DNA of 64,000 nt from Bradyrhizobium diazoefficiens. Lineage in GTDB: Bacteria > Pseudomonadota > Alphaproteobacteria > Rhizobiales > Xanthobacteraceae. The stretch covers positions 2,195,501-2,259,500 of the forward strand of contig NZ_JAENXS010000001.1 in NCBI RefSeq assembly GCF_016612535.1, in the 5' to 3' direction. The translations under genes and the position numbers were made by a program. Numbering within the stretch: the stretch's first letter is position 1; each line of letters begins with the position of its first letter. Below the pieces are notes generated by a model. The model had not been told where the DNA came from. It saw only the letters and a list, made by a program, of their open reading frames with translations, and ran no database searches. Shown here in pieces: positions 1 to 9,327 of the stretch.

Positions 1-1
1 C

Positions 2-904
2 GTTGCCACGGCACTTCCGGCCCTCGCCGCCGACGCCGTCTATCCGCCAGGCTTGCGCCTCGGCATGGTGCCGTTGGTCGGGCTGAACACGGCGAAGACC
101 TTTCCGGGCTTCGAGAGCGAGGACGGCAACGTCAAGGTGCTGATCACCGAGCTGCCGCCGGCCGCCTATGGCGAGGTCGTGAGCGCCTTCAACGCCAATC
201 CGGCCGGCGGCAGCGGCGTCAAGCCGGACAAGATCGAGACGCCGGCGGGCCTCGCCTATTTCACCACCGAGAGCGGCAAGGCCGGCGATACGGCGGTGAA
301 GCGCTATTCGATGATCGTGCCGGGCGCCGGCTTCTCCGGCTATGTCGCGGTGCAGGTCCCCGAGAACGCTTCGAAGATCTACACCGACGAGGCGGTGCGG
401 CAGATGTTTGCGACCGCCGTGACCCGCAGGGAGGTTGCGGTCGACGAGCAGCTCGGGTTGATGCCGTTCAAGATTACCGATCTCGCCAGTTTCAAGGACA
501 TCCGAACGCTGGTCCCGGGCGCGAGCATCATCCTGGCCGACGGCAACGAGAGCACAGGCTATGAATCGAAGCCGTTCATGATCCTCGGCCTGATCGGCGC
601 CACCCCGCAGCAGGCCGACGACCGCGCCCGCTTCGCCCAGGAGGCGGCGCTCCAGATCCCCGGCGTCCGCGAATCCCGCGTCACCATGTCCGAGCCGATC
701 CGCATCACCGGCCAGCAGGGTTTTGAGACCCGGATCGACGGCATCAGCGGCAAGGACAAGACCCCGGTGACCGTGGTGCAGTGGATCCGCTTCTCGAGCG
801 GCGGCGCCTCGCTGCGCATCATTGCCAGCGCGCCGCGCGACCAGTGGTCGGACGCCTTCACCCGCTTCCGCGCCGTGCGCGACGGCATCCAGCCCAAAGG
901 CTAA
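2..904 (+). CDS. Hypothetical exported protein, 5' end outside window
   Basis: The frame is open from the first bases, so the start lies upstream; about 300 residues are visible. The first visible residues read VATALPALAADAVYPPG, which looks like the end of a signal peptide with an A-x-A cleavage site, so the protein is probably periplasmic. The rest is a soluble alpha/beta-looking chain with no motif I recognise, and I cannot name a family. An alternative TTG at 53 would remove the signal peptide and is less likely. It ends about 100 bases before the nicotinamidase-like gene on the same strand. Confidence 0.7.
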   Translation, partial: VATALPALAADAVYPPGLRLGMVPLVGLNTAKTFPGFESEDGNVKVLITELPPAAYGEVVSAFNANPAGGSGVKPDKIETPAGLAYFTTESGKAGDTAVKRYSMIVPGAGFSGYVAVQVPENASKIYTDEAVRQMFATAVTRREVAVDEQLGLMPFKITDLASFKDIRTLVPGASIILADGNESTGYESKPFMILGLIGATPQQADDRARFAQEAALQIPGVRESRVTMSEPIRITGQQGFETRIDGISGKDKTPVTVVQWIRFSSGGASLRIIASAPRDQWSDAFTRFRAVRDGIQPKG

Positions 905-1007
905 CGCGCCCAAGGGCTGGACAGAACCGGCTGCATTTTCGGGCTTCTGTTCGTACACGAACGGAATTAGGCTCCCTCCTCGTGGATCAATCAGAGGGAG
1001 ACGAACG

Positions 1008-1730
1008 ATGCTGGATCGGCGACAAGTGTTGGCGGCGCTGGGGACCAGCGCTCTCGTAGCCCTCGCTCCCACCGCACTATTCGCGGCGGCCTCCATCAAG
1101 CCGGATGACACCTCCGCGCTGCTCGTGATCGACGTGCAGAACTGCTTCCTGCCGGGCGGCAGCCTCGCGGTGAAGGAAGGCGAGCAGGTGGTGCCCGTCA
1201 TCAACAGAATCGCAAAAGCGTTTGCGAACGTGGTGATGACGCAAGACTGGCACACGGCGGGCCACATCTCGTTCGCGTCGGCGCATTCCGGCAAGAAGCC
1301 GTTCGAGACCATCGATCTTCCTTACGGCAAGCAGGTGTTGTGGCCCGACCATTGCGTCCAGGGCACCGACGGCGCCTCGCTCTCCAAGGATCTTTCGATC
1401 CCGCAGGCCGAGCTCGTCATCCGCAAGGGCTTTCACAAGGACGTCGACAGCTATTCGGCGTTCCTCGAAGCCGACGGCAAGACCTCGACGGGGCTTGCCG
1501 GCTATCTCAGGGGCCGCAAGATCAAGCGCGTGTTCGTGGCGGGTCTGGCGACGGATTTCTGCGTCGCCTGGACGGCGCTCGATGCGCGCAAGGCGGGCTT
1601 CGAGGTCTATGTCGTGGAAGACGCCTGCCGCGGCATCGACAATCAGGGCTCGCTCGCCAAGGCCTGGGCCGATATGGCCAAGGCCGGCGTGAAGCGGATC
1701 CAATCTGCGGATATCGCGGTGAGCACGTAA
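1008..1730 (+). CDS. pncA: Nicotinamidase/isochorismatase-family hydrolase with Tat-like signal peptide
   Basis: 240-residue cysteine hydrolase expected to deamidate nicotinamide to nicotinate (NAD salvage) or act on a related amide. Family residues are visible: catalytic Asp42 in VIDVQNCF, metal ligands Asp80 and His82 in QDWH, Lys140, and nucleophile Cys185 in ATDFCVAW. The N-terminus MLDRRQVLAALG followed by a hydrophobic, alanine-rich stretch to about residue 28 looks like a twin-arginine signal peptide, which is unusual because PncA is normally cytoplasmic. ATG 1008 is chosen because AGAGGGAG lies just upstream; the frame is open further upstream but without homology. The stop overlaps a hairpin shared with convergent grpE. 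Confidence 0.85.
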   Translation: MLDRRQVLAALGTSALVALAPTALFAAASIKPDDTSALLVIDVQNCFLPGGSLAVKEGEQVVPVINRIAKAFANVVMTQDWHTAGHISFASAHSGKKPFETIDLPYGKQVLWPDHCVQGTDGASLSKDLSIPQAELVIRKGFHKDVDSYSAFLEADGKTSTGLAGYLRGRKIKRVFVAGLATDFCVAWTALDARKAGFEVYVVEDACRGIDNQGSLAKAWADMAKAGVKRIQSADIAVST

Positions 1731-1747
1731 GCGGCGCTTACGCCGCT
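1730..1747. terminator. Hairpin between convergent pncA-like gene and grpE
   Basis: AGCGGCG-CTTA-CGCCGCT, a perfect 7-bp stem with a 4-base loop. It touches the stop codons of both converging genes, which are only 16 bp apart. There is no T-run, so it is a bidirectional terminator or RNA-end stabiliser rather than a classical intrinsic terminator. Confidence 0.45.
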
Positions 1748-2352
1748 CAGTTCGCCTCGTTGCTGTTCGCCGCAGGCGCGGCCTTCGCGCCGCCCTTGGC
1801 GACACCGACCAGCGCCGGGCGCAGCACGCGGTCGCCGATGGTGTAGCCGGCCTGCATGACCTGAACGACGATGCCCGCGGGCACCGACGCATCGGGCACT
1901 TCGTACATGGCCTGCTGGAAGTTCGGGTCGAACTTCTGGCCCAGCGGATCGAACTTCTTCACGCCGTGCTTTTCCAGCGCGTTGAGCAGCGCGCGCTCGG
2001 TGAGCTCGACGCCCTCGATCAGCGAGGTCATGCCGGGATCCGCCGCGGCGCGGGTCTCGGCCGGAATGGCATCGAGCGCGCGCTGGAGATTGTCGGCGAT
2101 GTCGAGCACGTCGCGGGCAAAGCCGGTGACGCCGTAGAGCTTGGAGTCAGCGACCTCCTTGGCGGTGCGCTTGCGCAGATTCTCCATCTCGGCCAGCGTC
2201 CGCAGCATGCGGTCGCGCGCCTCGGCGACTTCCTTCTGCAACAATTCCACCGAGCCGGGCTCGGGATCGTCGGGCATGATGTAGGGCTTCGACACCACGG
2301 GCTCGCCGGCCGCAGCACTCGTGTCTTCGGGTTGCCGGTCTCGATCGGTCAT
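1747..2352 (-). CDS. grpE: Nucleotide exchange factor GrpE
   Basis: 201-residue co-chaperone that releases ADP from DnaK. The N-terminal half has a charged, disordered tail (to about residue 35) and then the long coiled-coil helix ([20 protein letters not shown], then [11 protein letters not shown]). The C-terminal beta-wing is recognisable from [13 protein letters not shown] and the ending [19 protein letters not shown] 2352 is chosen because AAAAGAGAG precedes it and it gives a normal GrpE length; the frame is open about 28 codons further upstream. hrcA lies about 110 bp upstream on the same strand, so the two may be co-transcribed as heat-shock genes. dnaK/dnaJ are not in the window. Confidence 0.95.
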   Translation of the reverse strand: MTDRDRQPEDTSAAAGEPVVSKPYIMPDDPEPGSVELLQKEVAEARDRMLRTLAEMENLRKRTAKEVADSKLYGVTGFARDVLDIADNLQRALDAIPAETRAAADPGMTSLIEGVELTERALLNALEKHGVKKFDPLGQKFDPNFQQAMYEVPDASVPAGIVVQVMQAGYTIGDRVLRPALVGVAKGGAKAAPAANSNEAN

Positions 2353-2462
2353 CGGCTCTCTTTTCGAACTGGTCTCGAGGGATTTTTCGTGAGGATTTTC
2401 TTGCCCGGATATCGTGCTTCGGGCGCCGAAAATCAAGCGCCCGTGATCGGCTCAAACGCCGG

Positions 2463-3551
2463 TCAGCCCCCCAGAAGACGGCTGACGATGCGGGCGGCGT
2501 AATCCACGGTCGGGATCACACGGGCATAATTCAGCCGCGTCGGCCCGATCACCCCCAAAACACCGACGATCTGGCCGGCGGCGTCCCGATAGGGCGAGAT
2601 GATGGTGGAGGAGCCCGACAGGGAAAACAGCTTGTTCTCGCTGCCGATGAAGATCCGCACCCCTTCGGCGGTTTCCGCGCGGCCGAGCAGATCGATCACG
2701 CCGCGCTTGGTCTCGAGATCGTCGAACAGCAGCCGCACCCGTTCCAGATCCTCCAACGCATGCAGATCCTCGAGCAGATTGGCGTGACCACGCACGATGA
2801 GCTGGCGGTCCTCGTTCTCGCCACCGGACCAGCTCGCGATCCCGGCCGAAATCACCTTCTGGGTCAGCTGATCGAGCTCGGCGCGGGCCTCTCCGAGCGC
2901 GGTTTCCATCTCGAGCCGCGCCTCGGCGAGCGTCCGGCCGCGAATCCGCGCATTGAGGAAATTGCCGGCTTCGGTGATGGCCGAGGACGGAACCCCCGGC
3001 GGCAGCGTCAGCACGCGGTTTTCGACCTGGCCGTCCTCGCCGACCAGGATCACCAGCGCCTTTTCCGGTTCCAGCCGGACGAATTCGATATGCTTCAGCC
3101 GCGAATTGGATTTTGGCGTCAGCACCACGGCGGCGGCGCGGGTGAGGCCGGACAGCCGCGTCAGCGCTTCCGACAGCGCCGCCTCGACCGATTGGGCGTG
3201 GCCCACCGATGTCAGCTGGCTCTGAATCGACTGCCGCTCGGCGTCATTGAGGTCACCGACCTGCATCAGGGCATCGACGAAGAAACGCAAGCCGAGTTCC
3301 GTCGGCAGCCGGCCGGCGGAAGTGTGTGGGGCATAGATCAGGCCGAGTTGTTCCAGATCGGCCATGACGTTGCGGACCGAAGCCGGCGACAACGGCATCG
3401 CGATCAGACGCGAGATGTTGCGCGAGCCGACCGGCTCGCCGGTCGCGAGATAACTTTCGACAATTTGACGAAAAATGTCGCGGGAACGCTCGTTGAGCTG
3501 GGCGAGGCCTGCGCGCGGCGCGATCAGATGGATCGGATCGTGATGGGCCAC
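2463..3551 (-). CDS. hrcA: Heat-inducible transcriptional repressor HrcA
   Basis: 362-residue repressor that binds CIRCE operators of groE-type genes. The N-terminal winged helix is clear ([45 protein letters not shown]), followed by the GAF-like dimerisation and inducer domain ending in [20 protein letters not shown]. It starts at GTG 3551 behind GAGGAG. I looked for the TTAGCACTC-N9-GAGTGCTAA CIRCE inverted repeat upstream and did not find it, so HrcA may not control itself here. It is divergent from rph, with about 170 bp between the two starts. Confidence 0.95.
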   Translation of the reverse strand: MAHHDPIHLIAPRAGLAQLNERSRDIFRQIVESYLATGEPVGSRNISRLIAMPLSPASVRNVMADLEQLGLIYAPHTSAGRLPTELGLRFFVDALMQVGDLNDAERQSIQSQLTSVGHAQSVEAALSEALTRLSGLTRAAAVVLTPKSNSRLKHIEFVRLEPEKALVILVGEDGQVENRVLTLPPGVPSSAITEAGNFLNARIRGRTLAEARLEMETALGEARAELDQLTQKVISAGIASWSGGENEDRQLIVRGHANLLEDLHALEDLERVRLLFDDLETKRGVIDLLGRAETAEGVRIFIGSENKLFSLSGSSTIISPYRDAAGQIVGVLGVIGPTRLNYARVIPTVDYAARIVSRLLGG

Positions 3552-3724
3552 AGACGTAACTCCTCTCAGCTGTTTGTAATTTGTCCATCCGGGAGGCCCC
3601 TGACAAGCGGGGTTTTGCGGTTGCTCGAAAGTTGGTTGGGGACCGAAAAGCCTTGATGCTCACCCTCACCCCCCCTACAAGCACCGCGAACAGCCTATTC
3701 CCTGCGAGTTTTGGAGGATTTCCC

Positions 3725-4438
3725 ATGCGGCCAAGCCGCCGTGCGCCCGACGAATTGCGCCCCGTGACGCTGGAGCGCGGCGTGGTCAAATATGCGGAAG
3801 GCTCCTGCCTGGTGAAATTCGGCGACACCCATGTGCTGGTCACCGCCACGCTGGAAGAGCGCCTGCCGCCGTGGCTGAAGGGTCAGGGCCGCGGCTGGGT
3901 CACTGCCGAATACGGCATGCTGCCGCGCGCGACCTCGGAGCGCACCCGCCGCGAGGCTTCCGCCGGCAAGCAGAGCGGCCGCACCGTCGAGATCCAGCGC
4001 CTGATCGGCCGCTCGCTGCGCACCATCGTCGATCTCGAAGCGCTCGGTGAGCGCCAGATCACGGTCGATTGCGACGTGCTCCAGGCCGACGGCGGCACCC
4101 GCACGGCCTCGATCACCGGCGCCTGGGTCGCGCTCGCCGATTGCATCAACTGGATGAAAACGCGCAACATGATCAAGGCCAACGTGATGCGCGACAACGT
4201 CGCCGCGATCTCCTGCGGCATCTACAAGCGCACGCCCGTGCTCGACCTCGACTATGCCGAGGATTCCGAGGCCGAGACCGATGCCAATTTCGTCATGACC
4301 GGCGATGGCCGCATCATCGAGGTGCAAGGCACTGCGGAACGCGAGCCGTTCACGCAGGACGAGCTTTTGGCGCTGATGGCGCTGGCACGCAAGGGCGTCG
4401 CGCGTCTTGTCGACTTGCAGAAACTGGCGGTCGCGTAG
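3725..4438 (+). CDS. rph: Ribonuclease PH
   Basis: 237-residue phosphorolytic 3'-exoribonuclease that trims tRNA precursors. The chain starts [19 protein letters not shown] and shows the family blocks [48 protein letters not shown], and the C-terminal [14 protein letters not shown] 3725 follows a strong TTTTGGAGGATTT ribosome site; the open frame upstream from 3581 has no homology. It is the first gene of a tight run rph-rdgB-hemW, and hrcA-rph-rdgB-hemW order is common in alphaproteobacteria. Confidence 0.96.
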   Translation: MRPSRRAPDELRPVTLERGVVKYAEGSCLVKFGDTHVLVTATLEERLPPWLKGQGRGWVTAEYGMLPRATSERTRREASAGKQSGRTVEIQRLIGRSLRTIVDLEALGERQITVDCDVLQADGGTRTASITGAWVALADCINWMKTRNMIKANVMRDNVAAISCGIYKRTPVLDLDYAEDSEAETDANFVMTGDGRIIEVQGTAEREPFTQDELLALMALARKGVARLVDLQKLAVA

Positions 4439-4448
4439 TCAATAAGCC

Positions 4449-5084
4449 ATGCACCGCCGAATCACCGGAAAGCTCGTCATCGCAACCCACAATCCCGGCA
4501 AGCTCGCCGAGATGCGGGAACTGTTGACGCCTTACGGCATCGAGGCGGTGTCGGCCGGCGAGCTCGGCCTGGGCGAGCCCGACGAGACTGGCAATGATTT
4601 CCGCAGCAACGCCGCGATCAAGGCGATCGCGGCGGCGCAGGCGACCAAGCTGCCCGCTTTCGCCGACGATTCCGGCATCGTGGTCGACGCGCTCGACGGC
4701 GCGCCCGGCATTTTCTCCGCACGCTGGGCCGGACCTTCCAAAGATTTCACTGCCGCGATGGCGCAGATTGAACGCCTGTTGCAGGAGCGCGGCGCCACCA
4801 CGCCGGACAAGCGCAAGGCGCATTTCGTCTCCGCGCTCTGCGTCGCCTGGCCCGACAATCACCTCGAAGAGGTCGAGGCGCGCGTCGACGGCACGCTGGT
4901 CTGGCCGCCGCGCGGCACCGCCGGCTTCGGCTACGATCCGATGTTTTTGCCGGACGGACACGATCGCACTTTCGGCGAGATGACCAGCATCGAGAAGCAC
5001 GGCCTGCCGCCGCTCGGCCTCGGCCTGTCGCATCGTGCCCGCGCCTTCGTGAAACTGGCGGAGATCTGCCTTGAACCGCGCTAA
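4449..5084 (+). CDS. rdgB: XTP/dITP diphosphatase (RdgB/HAM1 family)
   Basis: 211-residue house-cleaning pyrophosphatase that hydrolyses dITP, dXTP and XTP so they are not built into DNA. Motifs in order: [11 protein letters not shown] (substrate pocket), [14 protein letters not shown] (metal site), [18 protein letters not shown], and SHRARAF near the end, all at the expected spacing. It starts 10 bp after rph, and its last codons overlap the TTG start of hemW by 14 bp, so the three genes are probably translated as one operon. Confidence 0.95.
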   Translation: MHRRITGKLVIATHNPGKLAEMRELLTPYGIEAVSAGELGLGEPDETGNDFRSNAAIKAIAAAQATKLPAFADDSGIVVDALDGAPGIFSARWAGPSKDFTAAMAQIERLLQERGATTPDKRKAHFVSALCVAWPDNHLEEVEARVDGTLVWPPRGTAGFGYDPMFLPDGHDRTFGEMTSIEKHGLPPLGLGLSHRARAFVKLAEICLEPR

Positions 5085-6225
5085 GGAAGCCTTCGGCGTC
5101 TACGTGCACTGGCCGTTCTGCCTGTCCAAGTGCCCCTATTGCGACTTCAACAGCCACGTTCGCCACGCCGCCATCGACGAGGCGCGCTTTGCCGCCGCTT
5201 TCGCCCGCGAGATCGCAACCACGGCCGAGCGCTCGTCCGGCCGCGAGGTCACCTCGATCTTCCTCGGCGGCGGCACGCCGTCGCTGATGCAGCCTGCGAC
5301 GGTCGGTGCGGTGCTCGATGCGATCGGCACGCACTGGAACGTTGCCACCGACGTCGAAGTGACGCTGGAGGCAAACCCGACCAGCGTCGAAGCAACACGT
5401 TTTGCCGGCTATCGCGCCGCCGGCGTCAACCGCGTCTCACTGGGCGTGCAGGCGCTCGACGATGCCTCGCTGAAAGCGCTGGGCCGCATGCACAGCGCGC
5501 GCGAGGCGCTCGATGCAGTGGCGATCGCGCGCCGCTCGTTCGACCGTTATTCGTTCGATCTGATCTACGCCCGTCCCGACCAGACGCCGGCGATGTGGGC
5601 CGATGAGCTGCGTCTCGCGATCGGTGAAGCCGCCGAGCATCTGTCGCTCTATCAATTGACGATCGAAGAAGGCACGCCGTTCTTCGGCCTGCACCAGGCC
5701 GGCAAATTGAAGACGCCGGACGAAGCGGTCGCGCGCGCGCTCTACGATGTCACGCAGGAGACTTGCGACAAGCTCGGCCTGCCGGCTTACGAGATTTCCA
5801 ACCACGCACAGCGCGGTGCCGAGTGCCGGCACAATCTGGTCTATTGGCGCGGCGACGAGTATGCTGGCATCGGTCCCGGCGCGCATGGCCGCCTCGATAT
5901 CGATGGCATCCGCCACGCCACCGCCACCGAGAAACGCCCCGAAGCCTGGCTGATGCGGGTCGAGACGAACGGCGACGGCGTCGTCACCGACGATCTCCTC
6001 AACAGCGAAGAGCGCGCCGACGAATTTCTGCTGATGGGATTGCGCCTCGCCGAAGGCATCGACCCCGAGCGCTACACCGCGCTGTCGGGCCGCCCGCTCG
6101 ATCCCAAGCGCATCGCGCTGCTGCGCGAGGAAGGCGCCATCACCGTCGATCCGACGGGACGCCTGCGCGTGACGAGCAGCGGATTTCCGGTGCTGGATGC
6201 GGTGGTCGCAGATCTCGCGGCGTAA
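5071..6225 (+). CDS. hemW: Radical SAM heme chaperone HemW
   Basis: 384-residue protein of the HemW/HemN-like radical SAM group, thought to deliver heme to membrane proteins rather than to oxidise coproporphyrinogen. The iron-sulfur motif is [10 protein letters not shown] (C-x3-C-x2-C) near residue 20, followed by GGGTPSLM and the TIM-barrel blocks [12 protein letters not shown] and [11 protein letters not shown]. The C-terminal HemN domain includes GAHGRLD. The start is inferred as TTG 5071, overlapping rdgB by 14 bp, because the conserved VYVHWPFC block lies only nine codons in. The gene ends just before a long palindromic repeat. Confidence 0.9.
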   Translation: MNRAKEAFGVYVHWPFCLSKCPYCDFNSHVRHAAIDEARFAAAFAREIATTAERSSGREVTSIFLGGGTPSLMQPATVGAVLDAIGTHWNVATDVEVTLEANPTSVEATRFAGYRAAGVNRVSLGVQALDDASLKALGRMHSAREALDAVAIARRSFDRYSFDLIYARPDQTPAMWADELRLAIGEAAEHLSLYQLTIEEGTPFFGLHQAGKLKTPDEAVARALYDVTQETCDKLGLPAYEISNHAQRGAECRHNLVYWRGDEYAGIGPGAHGRLDIDGIRHATATEKRPEAWLMRVETNGDGVVTDDLLNSEERADEFLLMGLRLAEGIDPERYTALSGRPLDPKRIALLREEGAITVDPTGRLRVTSSGFPVLDAVVADLAA

Positions 6226-6233
6226 CGAGATCC

Positions 6234-6320
6234 CGTAGCCCGGATGGAGCGCAGCGCAATCCGGGGCGATCTGGCCGCGGAGACAGAACCCGGATTGCGC
6301 TGCGCTCCATCCGGGCTACG
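6234..6320. repeat. Intergenic palindromic repeat, family A (full copy)
   Basis: Two perfectly complementary 31-base arms (6234-6264 and 6290-6320) beginning CGTAGCCCGGATGGAGCG and ending with the reverse complement, separated by 25 bases. It fills the gap between the convergent genes hemW and the lipoprotein gene, so it can fold in transcripts from either side. Related copies are at 56176-56263, 53360-53393 and, as a fragment, 10281-10302. Confidence 0.9.
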
Positions 6321-6326
6321 AAACCA

Positions 6327-7562
6327 TCACGCCCCAAAGCTCTTCGGCGAGCCCGCGACTGCCACGCCACCACCCGTCGTCACCTTCATCACCGCCAGCC
6401 CGCGTTCATTGGTGCCGTCGGCGCGGAAGCGGAACAGGCCGTCGATGCCGGCAAAACCTGAGGGGTTGGTGAGCACGTCGGCCGAGAAGCGCGTGGTGCC
6501 TTGCGTGCGCGCGAGCGCTGCGACCAGCGCGACCGCGTCATAAGCGAGCGTTGCGGTGCGGATCGGCTCGGCGCCGAATTTGGTGCGGTAGCGGCCGGAG
6601 AAGGCGCGGAAGCCGGCCGGGTCCGGCGCGGCATAGAGGCCACCTTGCAACGCGGGACTGGCATAGACGCGCGGACTGTCCCAGAGACCCGTGCCGAGCA
6701 ATTGGATGTTGCGCAAATTTGCGCCCGCCGCGGTCATCGCATCCGCCACTGTGACGACGGCATCGCCGTCATCGGCAATGAACAGCGCATCCGCGCTGCC
6801 GAGCTGCTGCGCCACGGTCCGCGCCGGGGTCGCGCGATCGGCGCCGTATTTTTCGAACGCCACGATGCGGCCGCCACGCCGCGGCACCGCGGCCTTCACT
6901 GCGGCCTCGACCACATTGCCGTAGGCATTGTCCGGCACCAGCACGGCGAACGAGCGCTTTCCGATGCTGGTGGAATATTCGACGATGCGGTTGACGTCGG
7001 ACTCCGGCAGGAAGCTCAGCAGATAGACGCCGCGGCCGGCGATGCTCGAATCGGTCGAGAACGCGATCACCGAGATGCCGCGCGCACGCGCGACCTGCGC
7101 CACCGCCGGCACCGACTGCGCGAACAACGGCCCCAGGATGATCTCGGCGCCTTCGTCGACCGCCTGCTGCGCGCCCGCTTGCGCGCCCTGCGGGCTGCCA
7201 TTGTCGTCCTTGATCAGAAGCTGGATGTTCGGGTTCTGGAACTCGGCCAGCGCCATTTCGGCGGCGTTGCGCATGGATTGCGCGGCGAGCCCCGCATTGC
7301 CGGCGGCCGAGAGCGGCAGGATCACGGCAACCTTCACGCCGCCGGTTCCGGCGGTCGTGGCCTGTTGCGGCGGACCGGCCGGCTGGGTGGGCGGCGGCGA
7401 GGAGCTCGAGAACGGACTGGAAAACTGGCTGAGGCTCTGCTGCACGCCGGCGCAGGCCGACAGCAGCGGCGCACCGAGCAGCAGGCCAAGCGCACTCCGC
7501 CGGGTCGCCCCCGACAATCGGGGTCCCTGAACGGGAGACTTCAATTCACGCGGGCCCACCAT
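6327..7562 (-). CDS. Lipoprotein with type-1 periplasmic binding fold (LpoA-like penicillin-binding-protein activator)
   Basis: 411-residue protein with a lipobox near residue 36 (LLLGAPLLSACAG), so it is probably anchored in a membrane as a lipoprotein. The body is a Leu/Ile/Val-binding-protein-like fold: VKVAVILPLSAAGNAGLAAQSMRNAAEMAL, IILGPLFAQSVPAV, and FAVLVPDNAYGNVV. In enterobacteria the LpoA gene also sits beside rsmI (yraL), yraN and related genes, and here it diverges from rsmI-yraN, which supports an LpoA-type role in activating a peptidoglycan synthase. ATG 7562 is chosen over an in-frame upstream start at 7640 because AAGAAGAG precedes it and it fits the signal peptide. Confidence 0.75.
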   Translation of the reverse strand: MVGPRELKSPVQGPRLSGATRRSALGLLLGAPLLSACAGVQQSLSQFSSPFSSSSPPPTQPAGPPQQATTAGTGGVKVAVILPLSAAGNAGLAAQSMRNAAEMALAEFQNPNIQLLIKDDNGSPQGAQAGAQQAVDEGAEIILGPLFAQSVPAVAQVARARGISVIAFSTDSSIAGRGVYLLSFLPESDVNRIVEYSTSIGKRSFAVLVPDNAYGNVVEAAVKAAVPRRGGRIVAFEKYGADRATPARTVAQQLGSADALFIADDGDAVVTVADAMTAAGANLRNIQLLGTGLWDSPRVYASPALQGGLYAAPDPAGFRAFSGRYRTKFGAEPIRTATLAYDAVALVAALARTQGTTRFSADVLTNPSGFAGIDGLFRFRADGTNERGLAVMKVTTGGGVAVAGSPKSFGA

Positions 7563-7640
7563 GGCAGCTCTTCTTCTGACCGTCCGTCGCCGACCGATCA
7601 CAGCAAATCTTGCCGCGATAGAAGCCGCGGATTCAGGCAT

Positions 7641-7942
7641 ATTGTCGGCAAATAGTTAACCAAAACAAAAGGATAATGACCGCTTAACGCGGTCGCCCTT
7701 CAACTTCTGGCTAGCTGTCCGCCGTCCGTCACGAAAGCATCAAGGCGGTGTTTCCGCCGCGAATATGGCGCCGACCGTTCATTCCCTCGGGAATGTGATG
7801 CCGGATGGATCACATTCCAGTCCTTCCTCGCCCAAGTCTCGGTATCAAGTCTCGGTTTCAAGTCTCAGTATCTCGCCCCGGCACGATCTTTTTCGGGAGA
7901 CCGGTTCCCAGCCCCAGGGATCATGCCTAAGTTCATCTTATT
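7641..7942 (+). promoter_or_regulatory. Structured leader region upstream of rsmI
   Basis: About 300 bases with no gene. It holds several stem-loops: GACCGC/GCGGTC at 7678-7694, GGCGG/CCGCC at 7744-7758, CATTCCC/GGGAATG at 7780-7795, and GAATGTGAT/ATCACATTC at 7791-7817. The last two share bases 7791-7795 and cannot form together. A three-copy 13-bp tandem repeat follows at 7833-7871. This could be a regulated 5' leader of rsmI, a small RNA, or a protein-binding region; no known RNA family was recognised. Confidence 0.4.
7833..7871. repeat. Three tandem copies of a 13-bp unit
   Basis: CAAGTCTCGGTAT at 7833-7845, CAAGTCTCGGTTT at 7846-7858 and CAAGTCTCAGTAT at 7859-7871, head to tail with one difference each from the first. 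The unit is slightly longer than one helical turn. The array ends 71 bases before the rsmI start. Confidence 0.9.
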
Positions 7943-8905
7943 ATGCGCGCAAAGCCGGCCCCGATAAATACGACTGAAGCTACGGACACCGCCGCGCGCG
8001 GCTTTTCCATCGACGCCCACCGGCTCGCCGCGCCGAAGGTGGCGCCGGGCCTCTATCTCGTGGCGACCCCCATCGGCAATCTCGGCGACATCACGCTGCG
8101 CGCGCTGCAGACGCTGGCCGGGGTCGACTTCATCGCCTGCGAAGACACCCGCATCACGCGGCGGCTGACCGAGCGTTACGACATCTCGGCGCAGCTCAAG
8201 CAATATCACGAGCACAATGCCGAGGCCGCGCGGCCAAAAATCCTCGAGCGGCTTTCGCAGGGCGGCTCGATTGCGCTGGTGTCGGATGCGGGCACGCCGC
8301 TGATCTCCGATCCCGGTTACAAGCTGGTACGCGAGGTCTGCGCCGCCGGCCACGCGGTCTACGCGTTGCCTGGTCCGTCCGCGGTGCTGGCGGCGTTATC
8401 GGTCGCGGCGCTGCCGACCGACCGCTTCTTCTTCGAAGGTTTTCTGCCGGCGAAATCCGCAGCGCGGCGGTCGCGCCTCACGGAGCTTGCCCGCATCGAT
8501 GCGACGTTGGTGATGTTCGACTCCGGCAACCGCGTGCAGGATACGCTCGCCGAGCTCGCCGAGATCATGGGCACGCGCGAAGCCGCGATTTGCCGCGAGC
8601 TGACCAAATTGCATGAGCAAATCACCCGCGCGCCGCTGACCGAGCTGGCGCGCGCCGCCGACACGCTGGAGACGCGCGGCGAATTCGTGCTGGTGATCGC
8701 TCCGCCCGCGGCTGACGCCGAGGTGATGAATTCGGATGCACTCGACGCGCTCCTGCGCGACCAGCTCGCAACACACAGCGTCAAGGACGCGGTCGCGCAC
8801 GCCGTCGAACTCTCGGGGCGGCCCCGCCGCGAGGTGTATGCCCGCGCGCTCGAGCTCGCCAAGAACCTGCCGAAGGATTTGCGGGGCGGCGATGGCGAAG
8901 ACTGA
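7943..8905 (+). CDS. rsmI: 16S rRNA (cytidine(1402)-2'-O)-methyltransferase RsmI
   Basis: 320-residue SAM-dependent methyltransferase of the tetrapyrrole-methylase fold that modifies C1402 in the ribosomal decoding centre. Family blocks: [54 protein letters not shown], then FFFEGFLP. A roughly 30-residue extension precedes the first block, starting at ATG 7943. The stop overlaps the yraN-like start by 14 bp, so the two are translationally linked. Confidence 0.95.
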   Translation: MRAKPAPINTTEATDTAARGFSIDAHRLAAPKVAPGLYLVATPIGNLGDITLRALQTLAGVDFIACEDTRITRRLTERYDISAQLKQYHEHNAEAARPKILERLSQGGSIALVSDAGTPLISDPGYKLVREVCAAGHAVYALPGPSAVLAALSVAALPTDRFFFEGFLPAKSAARRSRLTELARIDATLVMFDSGNRVQDTLAELAEIMGTREAAICRELTKLHEQITRAPLTELARAADTLETRGEFVLVIAPPAADAEVMNSDALDALLRDQLATHSVKDAVAHAVELSGRPRREVYARALELAKNLPKDLRGGDGED

Positions 8906-9317
8906 GGGCCCCCAAGAATCGAAACACGAGCCCAAACAGGAATCGAAAGTGGCCGCGCCCGAGCGCCTCGCCGCGTTCCGCACCGGCATCTCGGCCGAGA
9001 GCCGGGCCGCGGCCTTCCTCATGGCCAAGGGCTACCGCATCCTCGCCAAGCGCTACCGCACGCCGCACGGCGAGATCGACATCGTCGCGCGCCGCCGCAG
9101 CCTGATCGCCTTCGTCGAGGTCAAGGCCCGTGCCAGCCTCGATGAGGCCGCCTATGCGGTGACGCCGCGCCAGCAGCAGCGCATCATCGATGCCGCGCGG
9201 GGCTGGCTCGTGGCGCATCCCGAGCATGCAGAATTCGAACTGCGATTCGACGCCATGCTGATTGCGCCGCGGTCACTTCCGCGCCATGTGTTGGCGGCAT
9301 TCGACGCCTCGACCTGA
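8892..9317 (+). CDS. YraN-family (UPF0102) endonuclease-like protein
   Basis: 141-residue protein of the UPF0102/YraN family, which has a restriction-endonuclease-like fold of uncertain cellular role. The core is [20 protein letters not shown] followed by [22 protein letters not shown], with the E-x-D...E-V-K nuclease-type residues conserved. The first 25 residues are charged and low-complexity. ATG 8892 overlaps the end of rsmI, and gshB follows 10 bp downstream; rsmI-yraN-gshB is a usual rhizobial order. Confidence 0.9.
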   Translation: MAKTEGPQESKHEPKQESKVAAPERLAAFRTGISAESRAAAFLMAKGYRILAKRYRTPHGEIDIVARRRSLIAFVEVKARASLDEAAYAVTPRQQQRIIDAARGWLVAHPEHAEFELRFDAMLIAPRSLPRHVLAAFDAST

Positions 9318-9327
9318 AAGGCAGACC

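Noticed and set aside
3552..3724. CIRCE operator and heat-shock promoter between hrcA and rph
   Set aside because: No TTAGCACTC inverted repeat found. CTTG at 3652-3655 and CCTACA at 3674-3679 have about the right spacing for a heat-shock promoter but the match is too weak to call.
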